NCBI GenBank assembly: GCA_964398215.1
Contig: CAYNNP010000004.1
Coordinates: 1-64,000 of the forward strand
Direction of reading: 5' to 3'
DNA from: CAYNNP01 sp964398215
GTDB lineage: Bacteria > Planctomycetota > Planctomycetia > Pirellulales > Pirellulaceae
Length of the DNA: 64,000 bases
Every line of letters starts with the position of its first letter. The first letter of the stretch is position 1. Shown piece after piece: positions 43,975-54,609 of this stretch. The notes below the pieces were generated by a model. It had not been told where the DNA came from. It saw only the letters and a program-made list of their open reading frames with translations, and did no database searches. Made by a program: the position numbers and the translations under genes.

Positions 43975-45078
43975 TCATTGAAGTACTTTGTCAATGGCTT
44001 TGATAACCGACTTGCTCTGTGCCTTGGAGCGGATCTGATCAATCAATTCCAATGCTTCTTTGCCGCCGATTGAATTCAAGGACTTCACACAAGCCACACC
44101 AACCTTGGTGCAACGCCCACCTGTGTTTTGCAGCGGTTCAAAACAAGCGTTGGCAGCGCCGCCGAGCGCTGCTGTCAATTCAGGCATCTCCGTAGTCGCC
44201 CACACTAAGGCACGCAGTAGATTTGTAAACTCTTTGTCCATTCGCGTCCGGTCATAATCCATGAATCCCATGAACGCAAATTGAACCATCGGGCCTTCGT
44301 CTCCAATGCTCTCAAGCAACACAGCCATTACACGAACGAATTCTTGTTTGCCCAAATTGTCAATTGCGGCTGCGATCGACTTGAGATATTTCTTTGCGGG
44401 CTTGGAACCCTTGGCAGCGAACGCAAGCCGCAAAACCTCTTGCCAGTGTTTACTTTTTTCTTCGTCAAAGTCTTTGGCAAGATCGCAATAGGCGGTCATC
44501 CAAGCGTCACTGCGCCAAAGAACGGGGCCTTCGACTGCGTCATCGCCGAGTAGTTTTTCAATCAAGGTGACGTATTTTTCGTAGCCACCATCGACATGCG
44601 ACATGTTCTTTCGCAAATGACGCATCATCTGCCTAAGCTTGGCGGTGACCGGACGGTTGCGCACAAAGTGCGGTTTCAATCCGCCAACCACAAGCCAGCC
44701 ATACGAGAGCTGGCCACCAGTCAGATGGCTGGGCAAAACTTCTATTTGTTCCAGAACAGCAGCTAGCTGCTCCGCTGTAAACTCTGCTTTCTTGAGCGAA
44801 AGAATTTCAGTTGAGGTGTAGAGAATTAGATCGTGGTTCTGTTTGTCATTTTCTCTGTCGTCGCGCAAGCTGAGCCCACCAGAAGTGGAAAGACCAACGG
44901 TCATCAACAAGCTGAACCCAAATTCGCCCAAGTCTTTGTCAGAGGCATCGTTAAGAAGCTGCTTCCAGACTTTGGTGGTTATGAACCCATCGTCGTCTTC
45001 ATTGGGAAGCTCAAGTTCCGTCCAGATGGACTGCAGTTTTTTGGCGTGAGATTTTGAGACGAGTGGATGAGCGGTCAT
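43975..45078 (-). CDS. Unknown alpha-helical repeat-like protein (distal to locus B)
   Basis: A 367-residue soluble protein with no signal peptide. It is mostly helical, and the C-terminal 150 residues have a HEAT-like rhythm (LLRALVWATTEMPEL, LGGAANACFEPLQNTGG, VGVACVKSLNSIGGKEALELIDQI). I do not recognise a family; HEAT-type proteins often serve as scaffolds. It starts 9 bp after the stop of the preceding gene and lies on the same strand, so it may be the last gene of the locus B transcript, or a separate gene with its own promoter. Confidence 0.65.
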   Translation of the reverse strand: MTAHPLVSKSHAKKLQSIWTELELPNEDDDGFITTKVWKQLLNDASDKDLGEFGFSLLMTVGLSTSGGLSLRDDRENDKQNHDLILYTSTEILSLKKAEFTAEQLAAVLEQIEVLPSHLTGGQLSYGWLVVGGLKPHFVRNRPVTAKLRQMMRHLRKNMSHVDGGYEKYVTLIEKLLGDDAVEGPVLWRSDAWMTAYCDLAKDFDEEKSKHWQEVLRLAFAAKGSKPAKKYLKSIAAAIDNLGKQEFVRVMAVLLESIGDEGPMVQFAFMGFMDYDRTRMDKEFTNLLRALVWATTEMPELTAALGGAANACFEPLQNTGGRCTKVGVACVKSLNSIGGKEALELIDQIRSKAQSKSVIKAIDKVLQ

Positions 45079-45087
45079 GACCCCAGG

Positions 45088-45540
45088 CTACTTTGACTGC
45101 GAAGTTGAAACGATCATCCACGTCCGATGATCACTTTCAACAATCCAGCGTTGGCCGTTTGCTGTATCGCTTGGATCGAAATCATCAACTGCACGAAACG
45201 ATCCGCGACTGGCGACCGCCGAGTTGGGATCTGTGACAGCTTCTGCGTATCCAGCATTCCACGGAGCAAGACAAACATCATCGCTTCCGACCGCGCCAAG
45301 CTCTGATCGATCATCGATGACGCCATTTGGCGGAAAGCCTTCGTCCTTTCCAGCGATTCCAGGCGCTCCATCAGGGCCAACTGATAAAATCACCGCCGCC
45401 TCAGAGTCAAAAACAAGGCTTTGCTGATCGGCAATTGCGGTTGGCATTTCACCAACGCGCTTCGTGCTGGCGTTCATCGCGAAACGAAACGCCGCCAACA
45501 TCACAATCGCGATTGCAATGGCGGCTTGCAGCTTAGTCAC
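45088..45540 (-). CDS. Exported or membrane-anchored protein of locus B
   Basis: A 150-residue protein when started at GTG 45540, which overlaps the stop of the upstream prepilin gene by 8 bp. From this start the N-terminus is a hydrophobic helix (TKLQAAIAIAIVMLAAF), a signal anchor or signal peptide. The mature part is Asp/Gly-rich (SVGPDGAPGIAGKDEG) and ends in WIVESDHRTWMIVS. Unlike its neighbours it lacks a prepilin FTLVE motif. Overlap indicates translation coupled to the pilus genes. Function unknown. Confidence 0.65.
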   Translation of the reverse strand: MTKLQAAIAIAIVMLAAFRFAMNASTKRVGEMPTAIADQQSLVFDSEAAVILSVGPDGAPGIAGKDEGFPPNGVIDDRSELGAVGSDDVCLAPWNAGYAEAVTDPNSAVASRGSFRAVDDFDPSDTANGQRWIVESDHRTWMIVSTSQSK

Positions 45541-47599
45541 GATAAATGACTGTGGTTTGCCGCAACTGATTGGTAGCTGGGTTTTGGATCCGAATCGAAA
45601 CACGGACCGCTTCGGGATTAGCTATAAAGCAAGGCGTCACACTCTGTTCATTGGTGTCATCGGTACCGAAAATCACTTGCGAATCAAGACCATCCGCACC
45701 AGTATCAGCATTGGCGGTAACAGTCGACCAACGAGTTCCGCGTACAGAATTGGCGCCGCCTTCGGCCTGCAAGAACCCGTCTCTATCGAAGTGATTTGTC
45801 GAAGTGTCAAACGCTGGTTGGAAAACCCTGATTTCACCACCCTGTGTCAGCAGTCGCCCGGACTTGTAAAACACAGTTTGAAATGGCGTGAAGTTGTTGC
45901 CACTTAGGCCAGCAAGGCCCGAGTAGGGTGTCACCAACATCTGAGCTGCCACACTACTTTGCTGTGGCGTCAGGAACAGTGGACTTGTGCCAGTGCTAAG
46001 TGCATGGGTGGCGCGAGATTGCCAACCACGAAGCGAGCCGCCTGCCAAAACAGGATAGGCTAGGTCGACGAATCCGCCTGTAGTAAATTCATCTCTCAAT
46101 CCGGGGTTTGTAAGCCACTGGGTAAGAGCTTCTCGGTAACCAGCATCATCCGGCTTGATCGTATAAGAGACATCGGTAGAACCATTGCCGTCGACATCAT
46201 TCGCGGACGAAATGAACGCGGCGTTAGGATCAAAAACCTTGACATCAAACGCGACCAAATTATTCAACAATACATCTTCGCTAATTCGTTCTCTGCCCCA
46301 GACATCACCGTTGGCATCTAGATGCGAAAAGTCCTCACCCAGAACGTACTCGGGTCTCAAGAAGCCACTCAAGATCCGTGGTGTTACGACGGGAGACGTA
46401 ACACTGCCGCCAATGCCTCCTGCAGGAGATAGCGGTGGGGCAATCCGGCTGCCATCATCTGCTGTCGCATTCAAGATCGTCATCGGTTCGCCCATCGCCA
46501 ACAGCGGCATGGAACTTGGGAGTGTCCCGCCAATTCCAAGCACATTTCCTGGAACGCGCACATGGCCGAACCGATTCTGTGGTTTCGAAAGATCTTCCAG
46601 GCTATTCGCTGCAACCAATTGGGTAGGTAGCCCAAGATCATTGACAACCCGGCGAACAGATAGATCACATTGTTGGTGTACGCCAGCCATCCCATAGATC
46701 CAGGCGTCGGCAGCAACTGCACTTGAATTTACAGTTGCAATGACGGTTCCACTGGATGTCGATGCAGCCGTTGGCCAACGGTCAGCAGTCATCATTGGAA
46801 TGGAAGTCGTGCCAACACCATTTTGGTTCCGAACACTTAGTGTTCGCCGCGGAATAAAGCCATTGGCGGAATTCAAATCAGGCCGAATCAGCAAGACCCG
46901 GCGATGCAATCGAATCCGATCCGGAAACCCGTTGTTGGAATCATCACCATCACCATTCAGATCCACGTCTCCATCGGCATCGACGTACTGTGGCGAACCA
47001 GGCAACGAACTTGCAACATACTCTGGGCTAGCGTAATAGATGATCTCCGCATGTTTAGAACGGATGACAATGGCATCCCAGGGGTCACCTTCAAAGTTGG
47101 CCGGGCTATAAACAATGGACGTTCCGTTGATTCGGTTTCGCTCTTCGACCTTCTTTTGATCCAAGACGAATCGTGGCACCTTACCAGTAAACCAATTGTT
47201 GCCTCTGGCCACTGCTGTGAATGCTAGGTAGTCATCGAAATCCCCGTAGCGAGACTCTGGCAACTGTAGATTGCCCTCATCATCCAAGGACGCACGAAAT
47301 AACGAGGACGTCGCGTTTGTAATGGGCCCTTCTGCATAGATGAAATAACCACTTGGCTCGTATTCTGACGTCGCGGTAATCAGCGGCACCGTACAAGCAT
47401 TCATTTCATCGGACATCCGATTGTTCACATCACGAAGTTGATTCACCAGCTCAACATCAGCGCGACTTTCTTTGACCTGGGCACCCACAAAACCGAATGA
47501 CTTTGCCAGCGCGATCATCATCAAAAGTGTGACTGCCATGGCAATCAACATTTCAACGAGAGTAAAACCCGTCGACTTATATTTGGTGTGTTGCATCAT
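45533..47599 (-). CDS. Large minor pseudopilin, GspJ/PilW-like (locus B)
   Basis: A 688-residue protein with a canonical prepilin signal: KYKSTG then FTLVE, cleavage after G11, E16 at +5, and a hydrophobic helix through about residue 32. The following 650 residues are acidic, beta-rich and without a recognisable domain; GspJ is normally near 200 residues, so this one is about three times larger. One calcium-binding-like acidic loop (DADGDVDLNGDGDDSNNG) is near residue 210. The start overlaps the giant gene's stop by 4 bp (ATGA). Confidence 0.82.
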   Translation of the reverse strand: MMQHTKYKSTGFTLVEMLIAMAVTLLMMIALAKSFGFVGAQVKESRADVELVNQLRDVNNRMSDEMNACTVPLITATSEYEPSGYFIYAEGPITNATSSLFRASLDDEGNLQLPESRYGDFDDYLAFTAVARGNNWFTGKVPRFVLDQKKVEERNRINGTSIVYSPANFEGDPWDAIVIRSKHAEIIYYASPEYVASSLPGSPQYVDADGDVDLNGDGDDSNNGFPDRIRLHRRVLLIRPDLNSANGFIPRRTLSVRNQNGVGTTSIPMMTADRWPTAASTSSGTVIATVNSSAVAADAWIYGMAGVHQQCDLSVRRVVNDLGLPTQLVAANSLEDLSKPQNRFGHVRVPGNVLGIGGTLPSSMPLLAMGEPMTILNATADDGSRIAPPLSPAGGIGGSVTSPVVTPRILSGFLRPEYVLGEDFSHLDANGDVWGRERISEDVLLNNLVAFDVKVFDPNAAFISSANDVDGNGSTDVSYTIKPDDAGYREALTQWLTNPGLRDEFTTGGFVDLAYPVLAGGSLRGWQSRATHALSTGTSPLFLTPQQSSVAAQMLVTPYSGLAGLSGNNFTPFQTVFYKSGRLLTQGGEIRVFQPAFDTSTNHFDRDGFLQAEGGANSVRGTRWSTVTANADTGADGLDSQVIFGTDDTNEQSVTPCFIANPEAVRVSIRIQNPATNQLRQTTVIYRD

Positions 47600-50500
47600 T
47601 GGTCAAAGCTCTCATAAATGACGATGTCGCGTGAATTTAGATTTTCGCCCGGTTCGTAGCCAACGGGTCTTGAGCGATCAACGATGAACATCGCGCGGAA
47701 TCTTTCGTTCTCACCAGAGTCGGCTTTGTATTCGCGGCCGAGATTGTTGGTGTTATTGGGATCGACTTCAAAGTAACCAAGTGTCAGCCAGATGACGTAC
47801 ACCTGTGAATTGTCCGAAACAAGGTTTGGCATCCGCATCAAGGTTTGAAAACGAGTGAATGCGTTGCGCGATCGATCCTGAAAAGCAGTCAACGGCGCTT
47901 CTGCGGAATCACGAACGAACATGGCTGTTGTGGCTGGACCTGATTCCTGCTCCTGCAAAGTACCTTCTGCTCGCAACAGCGTGCTGTTGGCTCCACGCCG
48001 ACGAATTCGATTCGTCACAGCACTGTCACGAAGCGTTGGAGCGTACTCAGCATCAATCGACCGCTTGAACACACCAGCGAACTGGGTTGGGTAGTCTGGA
48101 TCCAGTCGATCCTGAGCATAGTTGTAGGGAGCCGCTCCCGTTACCCTTCGCATGGGCGGAGCCGGTACCGATGGCATCACTGTGTATCCACGCCGTGATC
48201 TTAGGAACCGGTTGAACGAAAGCTGATTCTGTGTGGCGGCGCCTGTCCTTGAAGCAAACTCAGCCTGATTTGCGTGGCCCTGCATCACACCAGCCCAGAC
48301 TGGAAACTCAGAAAGTGTATTTAGCTGAACTTGTCCCTGACGTACGTTTTCGTATCTGAAAGAGAACGGAGGACCAAGCACCTTTCGCAACTCATCCAAT
48401 TCGAAATTCACAAGTGCTGTATTGGAAGTTCGCCGTGCCAGCGTCGTTGGATCGATCGTAGCAAGCTCACCACGGAAACGTGGCAGCGTGTGAACAAAGT
48501 CAAACAGTCGCACAAAGTGAGCAGCTTGGTCTCGACGTGTGGTGTCATCCCGAGAACTGTTAAAGAAGTTCAGCAAGTGCCGCATTGCACCGTTGAACAC
48601 AACCGGGTCGCTTGTAGCACCTGGGTAGATCGCAGGATCTGATACAGCAGTTGAAAACTCCTCAAAAAGCCTGCCTGCAGAACATGCGGGTACCATCATC
48701 AACTCGTACGGAGTAGCGAATGGACGATTCAACCAAGGATGGAATGCGAATGGAACATTCGGCATGTTCTTTTCCATCTCTTGAACGTTAGTCACACCTT
48801 CGCTACCAATGTTTGCAGCAAATCCATTGAAACCGGGATTTGAAATTGGATGGGCGGTGTTCAGAAAACTGAATGATGACTGTAAGTTCGGATCAGCTCC
48901 GACTCCACCAAATGCAAAGAATTCACCTGTCGCGGCAGGAGTAACTGTTGCGCCCCTGGAGAAAGCAGTCTCGTAGGAAAACAAAGCGTTTGCCGATACG
49001 GTAGCCCCGCCAATTCGCTTCACATGTCCATTCCTTTGGCGGCTACGCTGCGCGTAGTTACCGCCAGCACCAGTAACGGCTGACGGGTTGGCTTCGCCGC
49101 TAAAGACTGTCAAGTCAATTGAAGTCCAGTCGAGCGTCAGATAAGGATTGAATGTCCGATGGTATGGCATCGTCGGATCAGCCAAACGCTGCAAGAACGC
49201 TGAGCAGTACTGTGGCACGGTCCCCAAAACTGGCTCTATGGCACCAGGTGCCGCACCGACGGTTGGCAAACGACCAGTCGACACGTCAACTGGTTCATCA
49301 CGGCAATTGGAACTTGCATCTGCAAAGTCAATGTACCCATCGAACAATGGGTAATCAGTGTTTCCGTCACCATCCGTATCGTCCCAACTGTGAGTTGGCA
49401 TTGGGTAGTAACTGCCACCGCGTGATAACGGCTCGGATACATTCAAGCCAACCATGCGGTCAACAAAGAATGTTGATCCTGTCCAGCCGCTTGGGCGCGG
49501 GGCACCAATGACCAATGGCAAAGAAGCCCCGTGAGGGTCGCCAATGCCCAGTTCTGGCGTGCGACGTATTCCATCAATCCCAGTGTGAACGAGTCCTTCA
49601 TTCGGCAATACGTCGAACCGCTGAGCACTCGGTAGCGCGGGTGTCGCTGCGGGATCGGTTCGTGAACCGAACAATGTGCTAGTTCGCGGTGCCAAAGTTA
49701 GAAACTGGCCTGGCAACAGGTTTCGCTGCGTATTGAAGCCCGGGCGACTTGCAAAACGAGGAGCAAAGAAAATCTGGTTCGCTCTCATCTCGGTGGGCGG
49801 AATGTTGTTCGCGGTCAACATGTTGCCAATCCGCGCAAAAACGTTATCCGGATTCGCTTCAATGTCTCCGCCAAAATCGTTGAAGAAAATGAATCGATCG
49901 TAGGTGATTGTGCCGGGCGTGGCTGTCTGCTCGTTGGGGTGATTGAGATCAAACGAGGCGCTGTCCGGCAACGCATCGCGTATCGTTTGTGGATCACCCG
50001 CCGCGTTTCCAGATCCGGCGTAGTGCGGTTCCGACAAAGCAATCCGGTAGACAGGAGCCCCCAATGTGCCGACCGGCGACCCGAACGGCGGAGGTGCCAG
50101 TTTGTCCAACTGTAGGGTGGCAGCACCCGGTACAGATAGGTCTCGCAATTCGTTGGGAACGCCAGGGGTAGTATTTTGATCAGCGACCTCGACCACTGGC
50201 AAATTGCAAAACAATTCTAAAATCAGAGAGCCTTGTGGCATTCGAGCTGAATCTGAATCTTGATCCATGCCTGCTTTATCATCACCGTCGCCATCATCGC
50301 GTGTGGTGTCTATCTGGCGGACATCATGAAGCGCCATTCCTTCGCTAAACACAATTGCAGGAGATTCAACTCCCCAAACCACTCGGTTCGATGGCGCCGG
50401 TTCTGCAGGTGGCGACCAGCCATTAAACGGTTCTGGATCGTAAACGAATCGAGTGGGAATGGAATCAGGATCACGATAGTCAACAACGTTCGCCGCCCAC

Positions 50501-53217
50501 TGTGCAATTCGCCTGGCACGGTACTCGTCCGCATTGAAATCTGCAGGGTTTGGGACTCCAACTGAGGGAAACTCGTATCCGGAATTAGTCAGTGCCATCA
50601 TCAGCACGTACAAATGTCGCGCAAACAATTGGCGTCCATTGATCCGCTGAACTCCAGGAATTGGAAAGTTAATCGGTGATCCAGTTGGCAAATCATCAAA
50701 CACATAATTTGCGTGTTGGTTCTGATAATTGGCTGGCAGTGAACCTGCGGGACCAACGAAAGCATTTTCGACGCGAAGGGGCCATTCGTCCGGTTCATCA
50801 GTATCGCCATCGCCATCATCGTCCACTCCGTTGATGGTTGCGACTACGCTTTCACCGGGCTCGTCACTAACCCCATCAGAATCATCATCATTGGAATTCC
50901 CATCCAACCGCAGCGATTCCAGCGGTTCGTCAATCGTTCCATTTCCGTTGTCGTCAATCCCGTTTGCGCTCAAACGGTTGACGTCCAGCTTGCGGCCAAG
51001 TCGAAACTCGGGAGGCAGCAGCGCCAACAGCTGAGCAGCACTTAGCGTGCCACTCGCGGTATCAACGCCATCGTAAAGCTCTGCGATTCCATCCAAGACG
51101 GATGAACCACCTGGCACCAACGGCAGGCTGTCGTCTGCAGCACTAATTGTCGTCAAGGATCGAGCGAACTCGGGATGATTGGTAAGTAAGCGAACGAGTT
51201 GGCCACGTAAGTCTTGAGACAGAAACTCGGAGTCAAACTGCCCAATGCGAAGCAGCGTTTCAAGTTGCGCCAGTGTAAAAGTATTGTCGCCACTAAGTTT
51301 TCCAGATGGATCCAATTCATAAGGATCGTCGGTTGCCTCGTCGATCAATGGAGTGGCTTGCAATGCAACCCCCGATCCAGATGTCAGCAAATGTCCAGTT
51401 CGGCCAATGCCAACTCCCGATCGTCCGTAAGGATCAATCGAATAGCCGTAACCTCCAAAGGCTTGTTGGGTCCCAGGTCGTGCACCAGAAAACAAGGTAT
51501 CCAACGCGTCGGAATCCCCCTCTTGTCCAGGCGTATTCACAGCAATGGATGGTCGTAAACCATGGCGGTAACGGAGATTCAACAGACCTGCCAACTCATC
51601 TCGAATTACGTTGTTGGTGATCAGCCCAGAATTTGATGTTCCTGGCAGCGTGATATCTGCGGGGCCTGTCCCAATGCCACGAAATACATTCCGAGCGTTT
51701 GCAGTAATCGCGGCGCGTGATGCGGCCCATCTTGCATTTCCAACTGCACCAGCTTGCGTGCTAACTTGCAAGGCGATATTTGCAATCGCATTAACATTCA
51801 ATCGACTGCTCAGGTCGTGGATCTTCGTTGCAATCATTGGGCGAAGCAACGTACCGTCACGCGAGGTCACAAGCGGTAGCCCAACTGGAATCCAGACACT
51901 ATCAGGCGTCCCACTTCCCTCGTTATCAACATCCCATGGGCCATTGATCAATGCATTTGCCAACTGGTCGATACGCCTTCTAGCTGACGCTCCATCAATC
52001 AACAGGGGAGAACGTAGTGCAAAGTTCGTGTTTCCACCTGTAAAACGTGGATGGATCGCTGGGCTATTGGTGTTTGTTACTGTGTTTCTTCCAAACTGTC
52101 GCTCTGCGATTGGGAAGGGGCGAAATGTTCCTCGCGCAAAACTGGCGACCAAATCGCCATAGTTCGTCGCGGAACTCCAGTCCTCCTCATTCAGGATGTA
52201 GTTGATCACAGATGGACGGTGAAACGACGGAGTTTCATTTCCATCGGCATCAGTTTGGCTTAGCCACCAATTGTTGTAATCAGCAGCCTCATAGCTCTCG
52301 TCATAGTCGCCACCTATGGTTGACCGATCGATCGACCTGCTGGCGCTGTGCGCGAGTTGGTTGGGCTGCAACGCAACGGGCAAATTGGTGAACCCAATCG
52401 GATTGGTTGTATCGGCTGGGAAAAGCGGATTTCGCTGGTGAAGCGTGTTACTAGAAACATCCTGAGTCAGGTTTTGGTCGGTAGCATTGAAACCAATACC
52501 GCGAGAGCTTCTCTCTGCGCCTCGCATTTGGAAACGATAACCGTTGGTTAACTGGTTCCCTATGTTCTGATAGAAAACACTTTGAATTGCTCTAATCGAG
52601 GCCGTTGCGCTTAGGTCATTTGGCCCTAATTGCAGATAGACATAGTCGCAGGCAGCCAACGTGGTGACTGCAGGTTGGAATCGAGAATACAAAATTCGAT
52701 ACGAGCGATTGGCCAACGGGCCAGCCAAGAATGTGATTACACGACCAGCGTACAATCCATCAAGCCGCTTGTCAGTCGCTGGCCGCATTGGGGGCGACGT
52801 ATTGCGAACGATTGGTAATCGAATCAAACCAGAGCCAAGCGATAGAGGACCAAGGCTGTTTGGATCTGGGTTAGGAGTTGCCGGCGGAACCGGCGGTGGA
52901 GTAGTCACCGATTGGGCAACGTATTCCAGACTGTCACCACCGATGTAATCACCCAAAATCGATTGGCCAAACAGTGGGTTGTTCGGGTTGCGTGGTCCTC
53001 GAATTAACGTCATCAAGGCATCGTTAATCAACCCATTGTGATCGGGTGTCCGAGTATTCTGCGACGCCATAGCCTGTGACGTCGCCTGGGCCTGATTGCT
53101 GAAAACCAAGTACGAAGCAATCAGCACAGAAAAGAATGCCAATGTGCTAAGCACCACCAGCAAAATGAGACCATGCCGAGGGCGACGTCTTGACCGAAAG
53201 TTAGTTGAAAAGCTCAT
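47596..53217 (-). CDS. Giant GspK-like pseudopilin (locus B)
   Basis: A 1873-residue protein, about five to six times the length of classical GspK. The N-terminus is a prepilin-type signal: RRRPRHG then LILLVV, cleavage after G16 and no Glu at +5, the hallmark of GspK tip subunits. GspK-type segments occur inside: KIHDLSSRLNVNA near 461-473 and LGRKLDVNRL near 738-748, matching the DE-GK-N-N motif of GspK cores. Residues about 748-810 contain three acidic loops (DDNGNGTIDEP, NDDDSDGVSDEP and DDDGDGDTDEP), probable Ca sites. The remainder is unassigned, beta-rich and Asn/Pro-rich. It starts 57 bp after the previous gene. Confidence 0.85.
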   Translation of the reverse strand: MSFSTNFRSRRRPRHGLILLVVLSTLAFFSVLIASYLVFSNQAQATSQAMASQNTRTPDHNGLINDALMTLIRGPRNPNNPLFGQSILGDYIGGDSLEYVAQSVTTPPPVPPATPNPDPNSLGPLSLGSGLIRLPIVRNTSPPMRPATDKRLDGLYAGRVITFLAGPLANRSYRILYSRFQPAVTTLAACDYVYLQLGPNDLSATASIRAIQSVFYQNIGNQLTNGYRFQMRGAERSSRGIGFNATDQNLTQDVSSNTLHQRNPLFPADTTNPIGFTNLPVALQPNQLAHSASRSIDRSTIGGDYDESYEAADYNNWWLSQTDADGNETPSFHRPSVINYILNEEDWSSATNYGDLVASFARGTFRPFPIAERQFGRNTVTNTNSPAIHPRFTGGNTNFALRSPLLIDGASARRRIDQLANALINGPWDVDNEGSGTPDSVWIPVGLPLVTSRDGTLLRPMIATKIHDLSSRLNVNAIANIALQVSTQAGAVGNARWAASRAAITANARNVFRGIGTGPADITLPGTSNSGLITNNVIRDELAGLLNLRYRHGLRPSIAVNTPGQEGDSDALDTLFSGARPGTQQAFGGYGYSIDPYGRSGVGIGRTGHLLTSGSGVALQATPLIDEATDDPYELDPSGKLSGDNTFTLAQLETLLRIGQFDSEFLSQDLRGQLVRLLTNHPEFARSLTTISAADDSLPLVPGGSSVLDGIAELYDGVDTASGTLSAAQLLALLPPEFRLGRKLDVNRLSANGIDDNGNGTIDEPLESLRLDGNSNDDDSDGVSDEPGESVVATINGVDDDGDGDTDEPDEWPLRVENAFVGPAGSLPANYQNQHANYVFDDLPTGSPINFPIPGVQRINGRQLFARHLYVLMMALTNSGYEFPSVGVPNPADFNADEYRARRIAQWAANVVDYRDPDSIPTRFVYDPEPFNGWSPPAEPAPSNRVVWGVESPAIVFSEGMALHDVRQIDTTRDDGDGDDKAGMDQDSDSARMPQGSLILELFCNLPVVEVADQNTTPGVPNELRDLSVPGAATLQLDKLAPPPFGSPVGTLGAPVYRIALSEPHYAGSGNAAGDPQTIRDALPDSASFDLNHPNEQTATPGTITYDRFIFFNDFGGDIEANPDNVFARIGNMLTANNIPPTEMRANQIFFAPRFASRPGFNTQRNLLPGQFLTLAPRTSTLFGSRTDPAATPALPSAQRFDVLPNEGLVHTGIDGIRRTPELGIGDPHGASLPLVIGAPRPSGWTGSTFFVDRMVGLNVSEPLSRGGSYYPMPTHSWDDTDGDGNTDYPLFDGYIDFADASSNCRDEPVDVSTGRLPTVGAAPGAIEPVLGTVPQYCSAFLQRLADPTMPYHRTFNPYLTLDWTSIDLTVFSGEANPSAVTGAGGNYAQRSRQRNGHVKRIGGATVSANALFSYETAFSRGATVTPAATGEFFAFGGVGADPNLQSSFSFLNTAHPISNPGFNGFAANIGSEGVTNVQEMEKNMPNVPFAFHPWLNRPFATPYELMMVPACSAGRLFEEFSTAVSDPAIYPGATSDPVVFNGAMRHLLNFFNSSRDDTTRRDQAAHFVRLFDFVHTLPRFRGELATIDPTTLARRTSNTALVNFELDELRKVLGPPFSFRYENVRQGQVQLNTLSEFPVWAGVMQGHANQAEFASRTGAATQNQLSFNRFLRSRRGYTVMPSVPAPPMRRVTGAAPYNYAQDRLDPDYPTQFAGVFKRSIDAEYAPTLRDSAVTNRIRRRGANSTLLRAEGTLQEQESGPATTAMFVRDSAEAPLTAFQDRSRNAFTRFQTLMRMPNLVSDNSQVYVIWLTLGYFEVDPNNTNNLGREYKADSGENERFRAMFIVDRSRPVGYEPGENLNSRDIVIYESFDQ

Positions 53218-53274
53218 GCTAGATTATTCAGCAATTGAGAAATGGAAACCGAAACGACATCCGACGTCTTCGGC

Positions 53275-54609
53275 TTATAGACTCCGCAACAAAACGACTC
53301 GTTCGGTTACCGACACGACATCGCTCAAGATCGTCGCATAGGTGTTGCCAAGTGTAGGAGGTGGAAACGGCGCTACCCCAGACGGATAGTTGAACGACCA
53401 GTCTGATCCGTCCAGCAGCAATGTATTTCGCCACACAAAAACGTCTGGGCTGCCGGTCGGAAGAGCTGGCAAGGGAGGCAGACTTGAGTCTTCGTACTCA
53501 ATTTCTTCTGGATCACCTTGAACCGCAGCAACACGGTACCAACGGTGAATCTGATTGCCGCTCGGTAAAAACCGTGAAAGCATGATCCAACTGTTGGGTC
53601 GGATTTTTGGTGATGTTTTACTCGAACTAACCAAATGCACGACGCCACCGGCACCACCTGAAAAACCAGCCGCGTACGTCACGTATGCGAGGCGCTCACT
53701 AGAAGCGTTGTCACTCACATCAGCTGCCCCACCGACACTCACCGGAGCCGAAAAACTATCACCATCAGCATTGAATGGTTCGCGACTTCGCTTATTCATT
53801 ACCACCACCGCAACTGATGCATACTCGCTATCTGGCAGCGGGTTGACGGTCGCAATCCACGTAAAATCGCCGCTTGGCAAACGCTTGCCATATGCAATTC
53901 CGTCAGTCGTTGCCTGCTGTCCGCGTAGGATGGCAGCGTCTTCTGTCTTTTCCTGAACGAGGTCATCAACGTTTTCAACTAACCTACGCGATTGTTCAGC
54001 TGACAAATAAGGACGCACAAACGGTGGTGGCAACGGGTTTGGAGCCGGTGGTGCCCGAAAAATATAACCCGAAACTGAAATGCCAACTCGCGGCATCCGT
54101 GGTATCGGAAGGGACCCCACAGGCCAGTTCCGAGACACATCTGTCAAAGGGTCAAGTAGTGGATTGTGGTCCGCGTAGTAGTACGGAAAAACGTCAACCG
54201 AATATCCATTGGGGCTGGTTGCAGCGGGCAACGTTGTTTCGCTGGAAAACAAAGGATCAATGCAAAACGAACTCGGGTTCGCCACACTCATGTCCACCGT
54301 CACGCCGGACGGAAAATTAGATGGATTAAAGGTGAACGTTATGTTGTTGGATGCTGTTTCCGTTGAAGGTCGGATCTGAACAAGGTTATCCCCGGACAGG
54401 TATTGCCTGGCCTCCAATTCATTCATCACCGAAGCGGCATACGATGACGCAATGCTTGTCGAAATCGAGTCGCTCGCTCGCTGACCAGCTAAAGTCAGCA
54501 CTGACAGCAAACCCAGTAGTCCGACCAGCACGACTCCGATCGCGAAGATGACTTCGACCAACGTCACTGCATAACGCTGGCGCCTATTTTTTTGGTGTTT
54601 CATTCTCAT
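53275..54609 (-). CDS. Minor pseudopilin, GspI/PilV-like (locus B)
   Basis: A 444-residue protein. Basic leader then A14 followed by VTLVE, with E19 at +5; the residue before the cut is Ala instead of Gly. A membrane helix follows (VIFAIGVVLVGLLGLLSVLTL), with the LGLLSVLTLAGQRA end typical of GspI/PilV. The large extracytoplasmic part is Pro-rich and beta-rich and contains no recognisable domain. It overlaps the upstream gene by 4 bp and sits just before the giant GspK-like gene. Confidence 0.83.
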   Translation of the reverse strand: MRMKHQKNRRQRYAVTLVEVIFAIGVVLVGLLGLLSVLTLAGQRASDSISTSIASSYAASVMNELEARQYLSGDNLVQIRPSTETASNNITFTFNPSNFPSGVTVDMSVANPSSFCIDPLFSSETTLPAATSPNGYSVDVFPYYYADHNPLLDPLTDVSRNWPVGSLPIPRMPRVGISVSGYIFRAPPAPNPLPPPFVRPYLSAEQSRRLVENVDDLVQEKTEDAAILRGQQATTDGIAYGKRLPSGDFTWIATVNPLPDSEYASVAVVVMNKRSREPFNADGDSFSAPVSVGGAADVSDNASSERLAYVTYAAGFSGGAGGVVHLVSSSKTSPKIRPNSWIMLSRFLPSGNQIHRWYRVAAVQGDPEEIEYEDSSLPPLPALPTGSPDVFVWRNTLLLDGSDWSFNYPSGVAPFPPPTLGNTYATILSDVVSVTERVVLLRSL

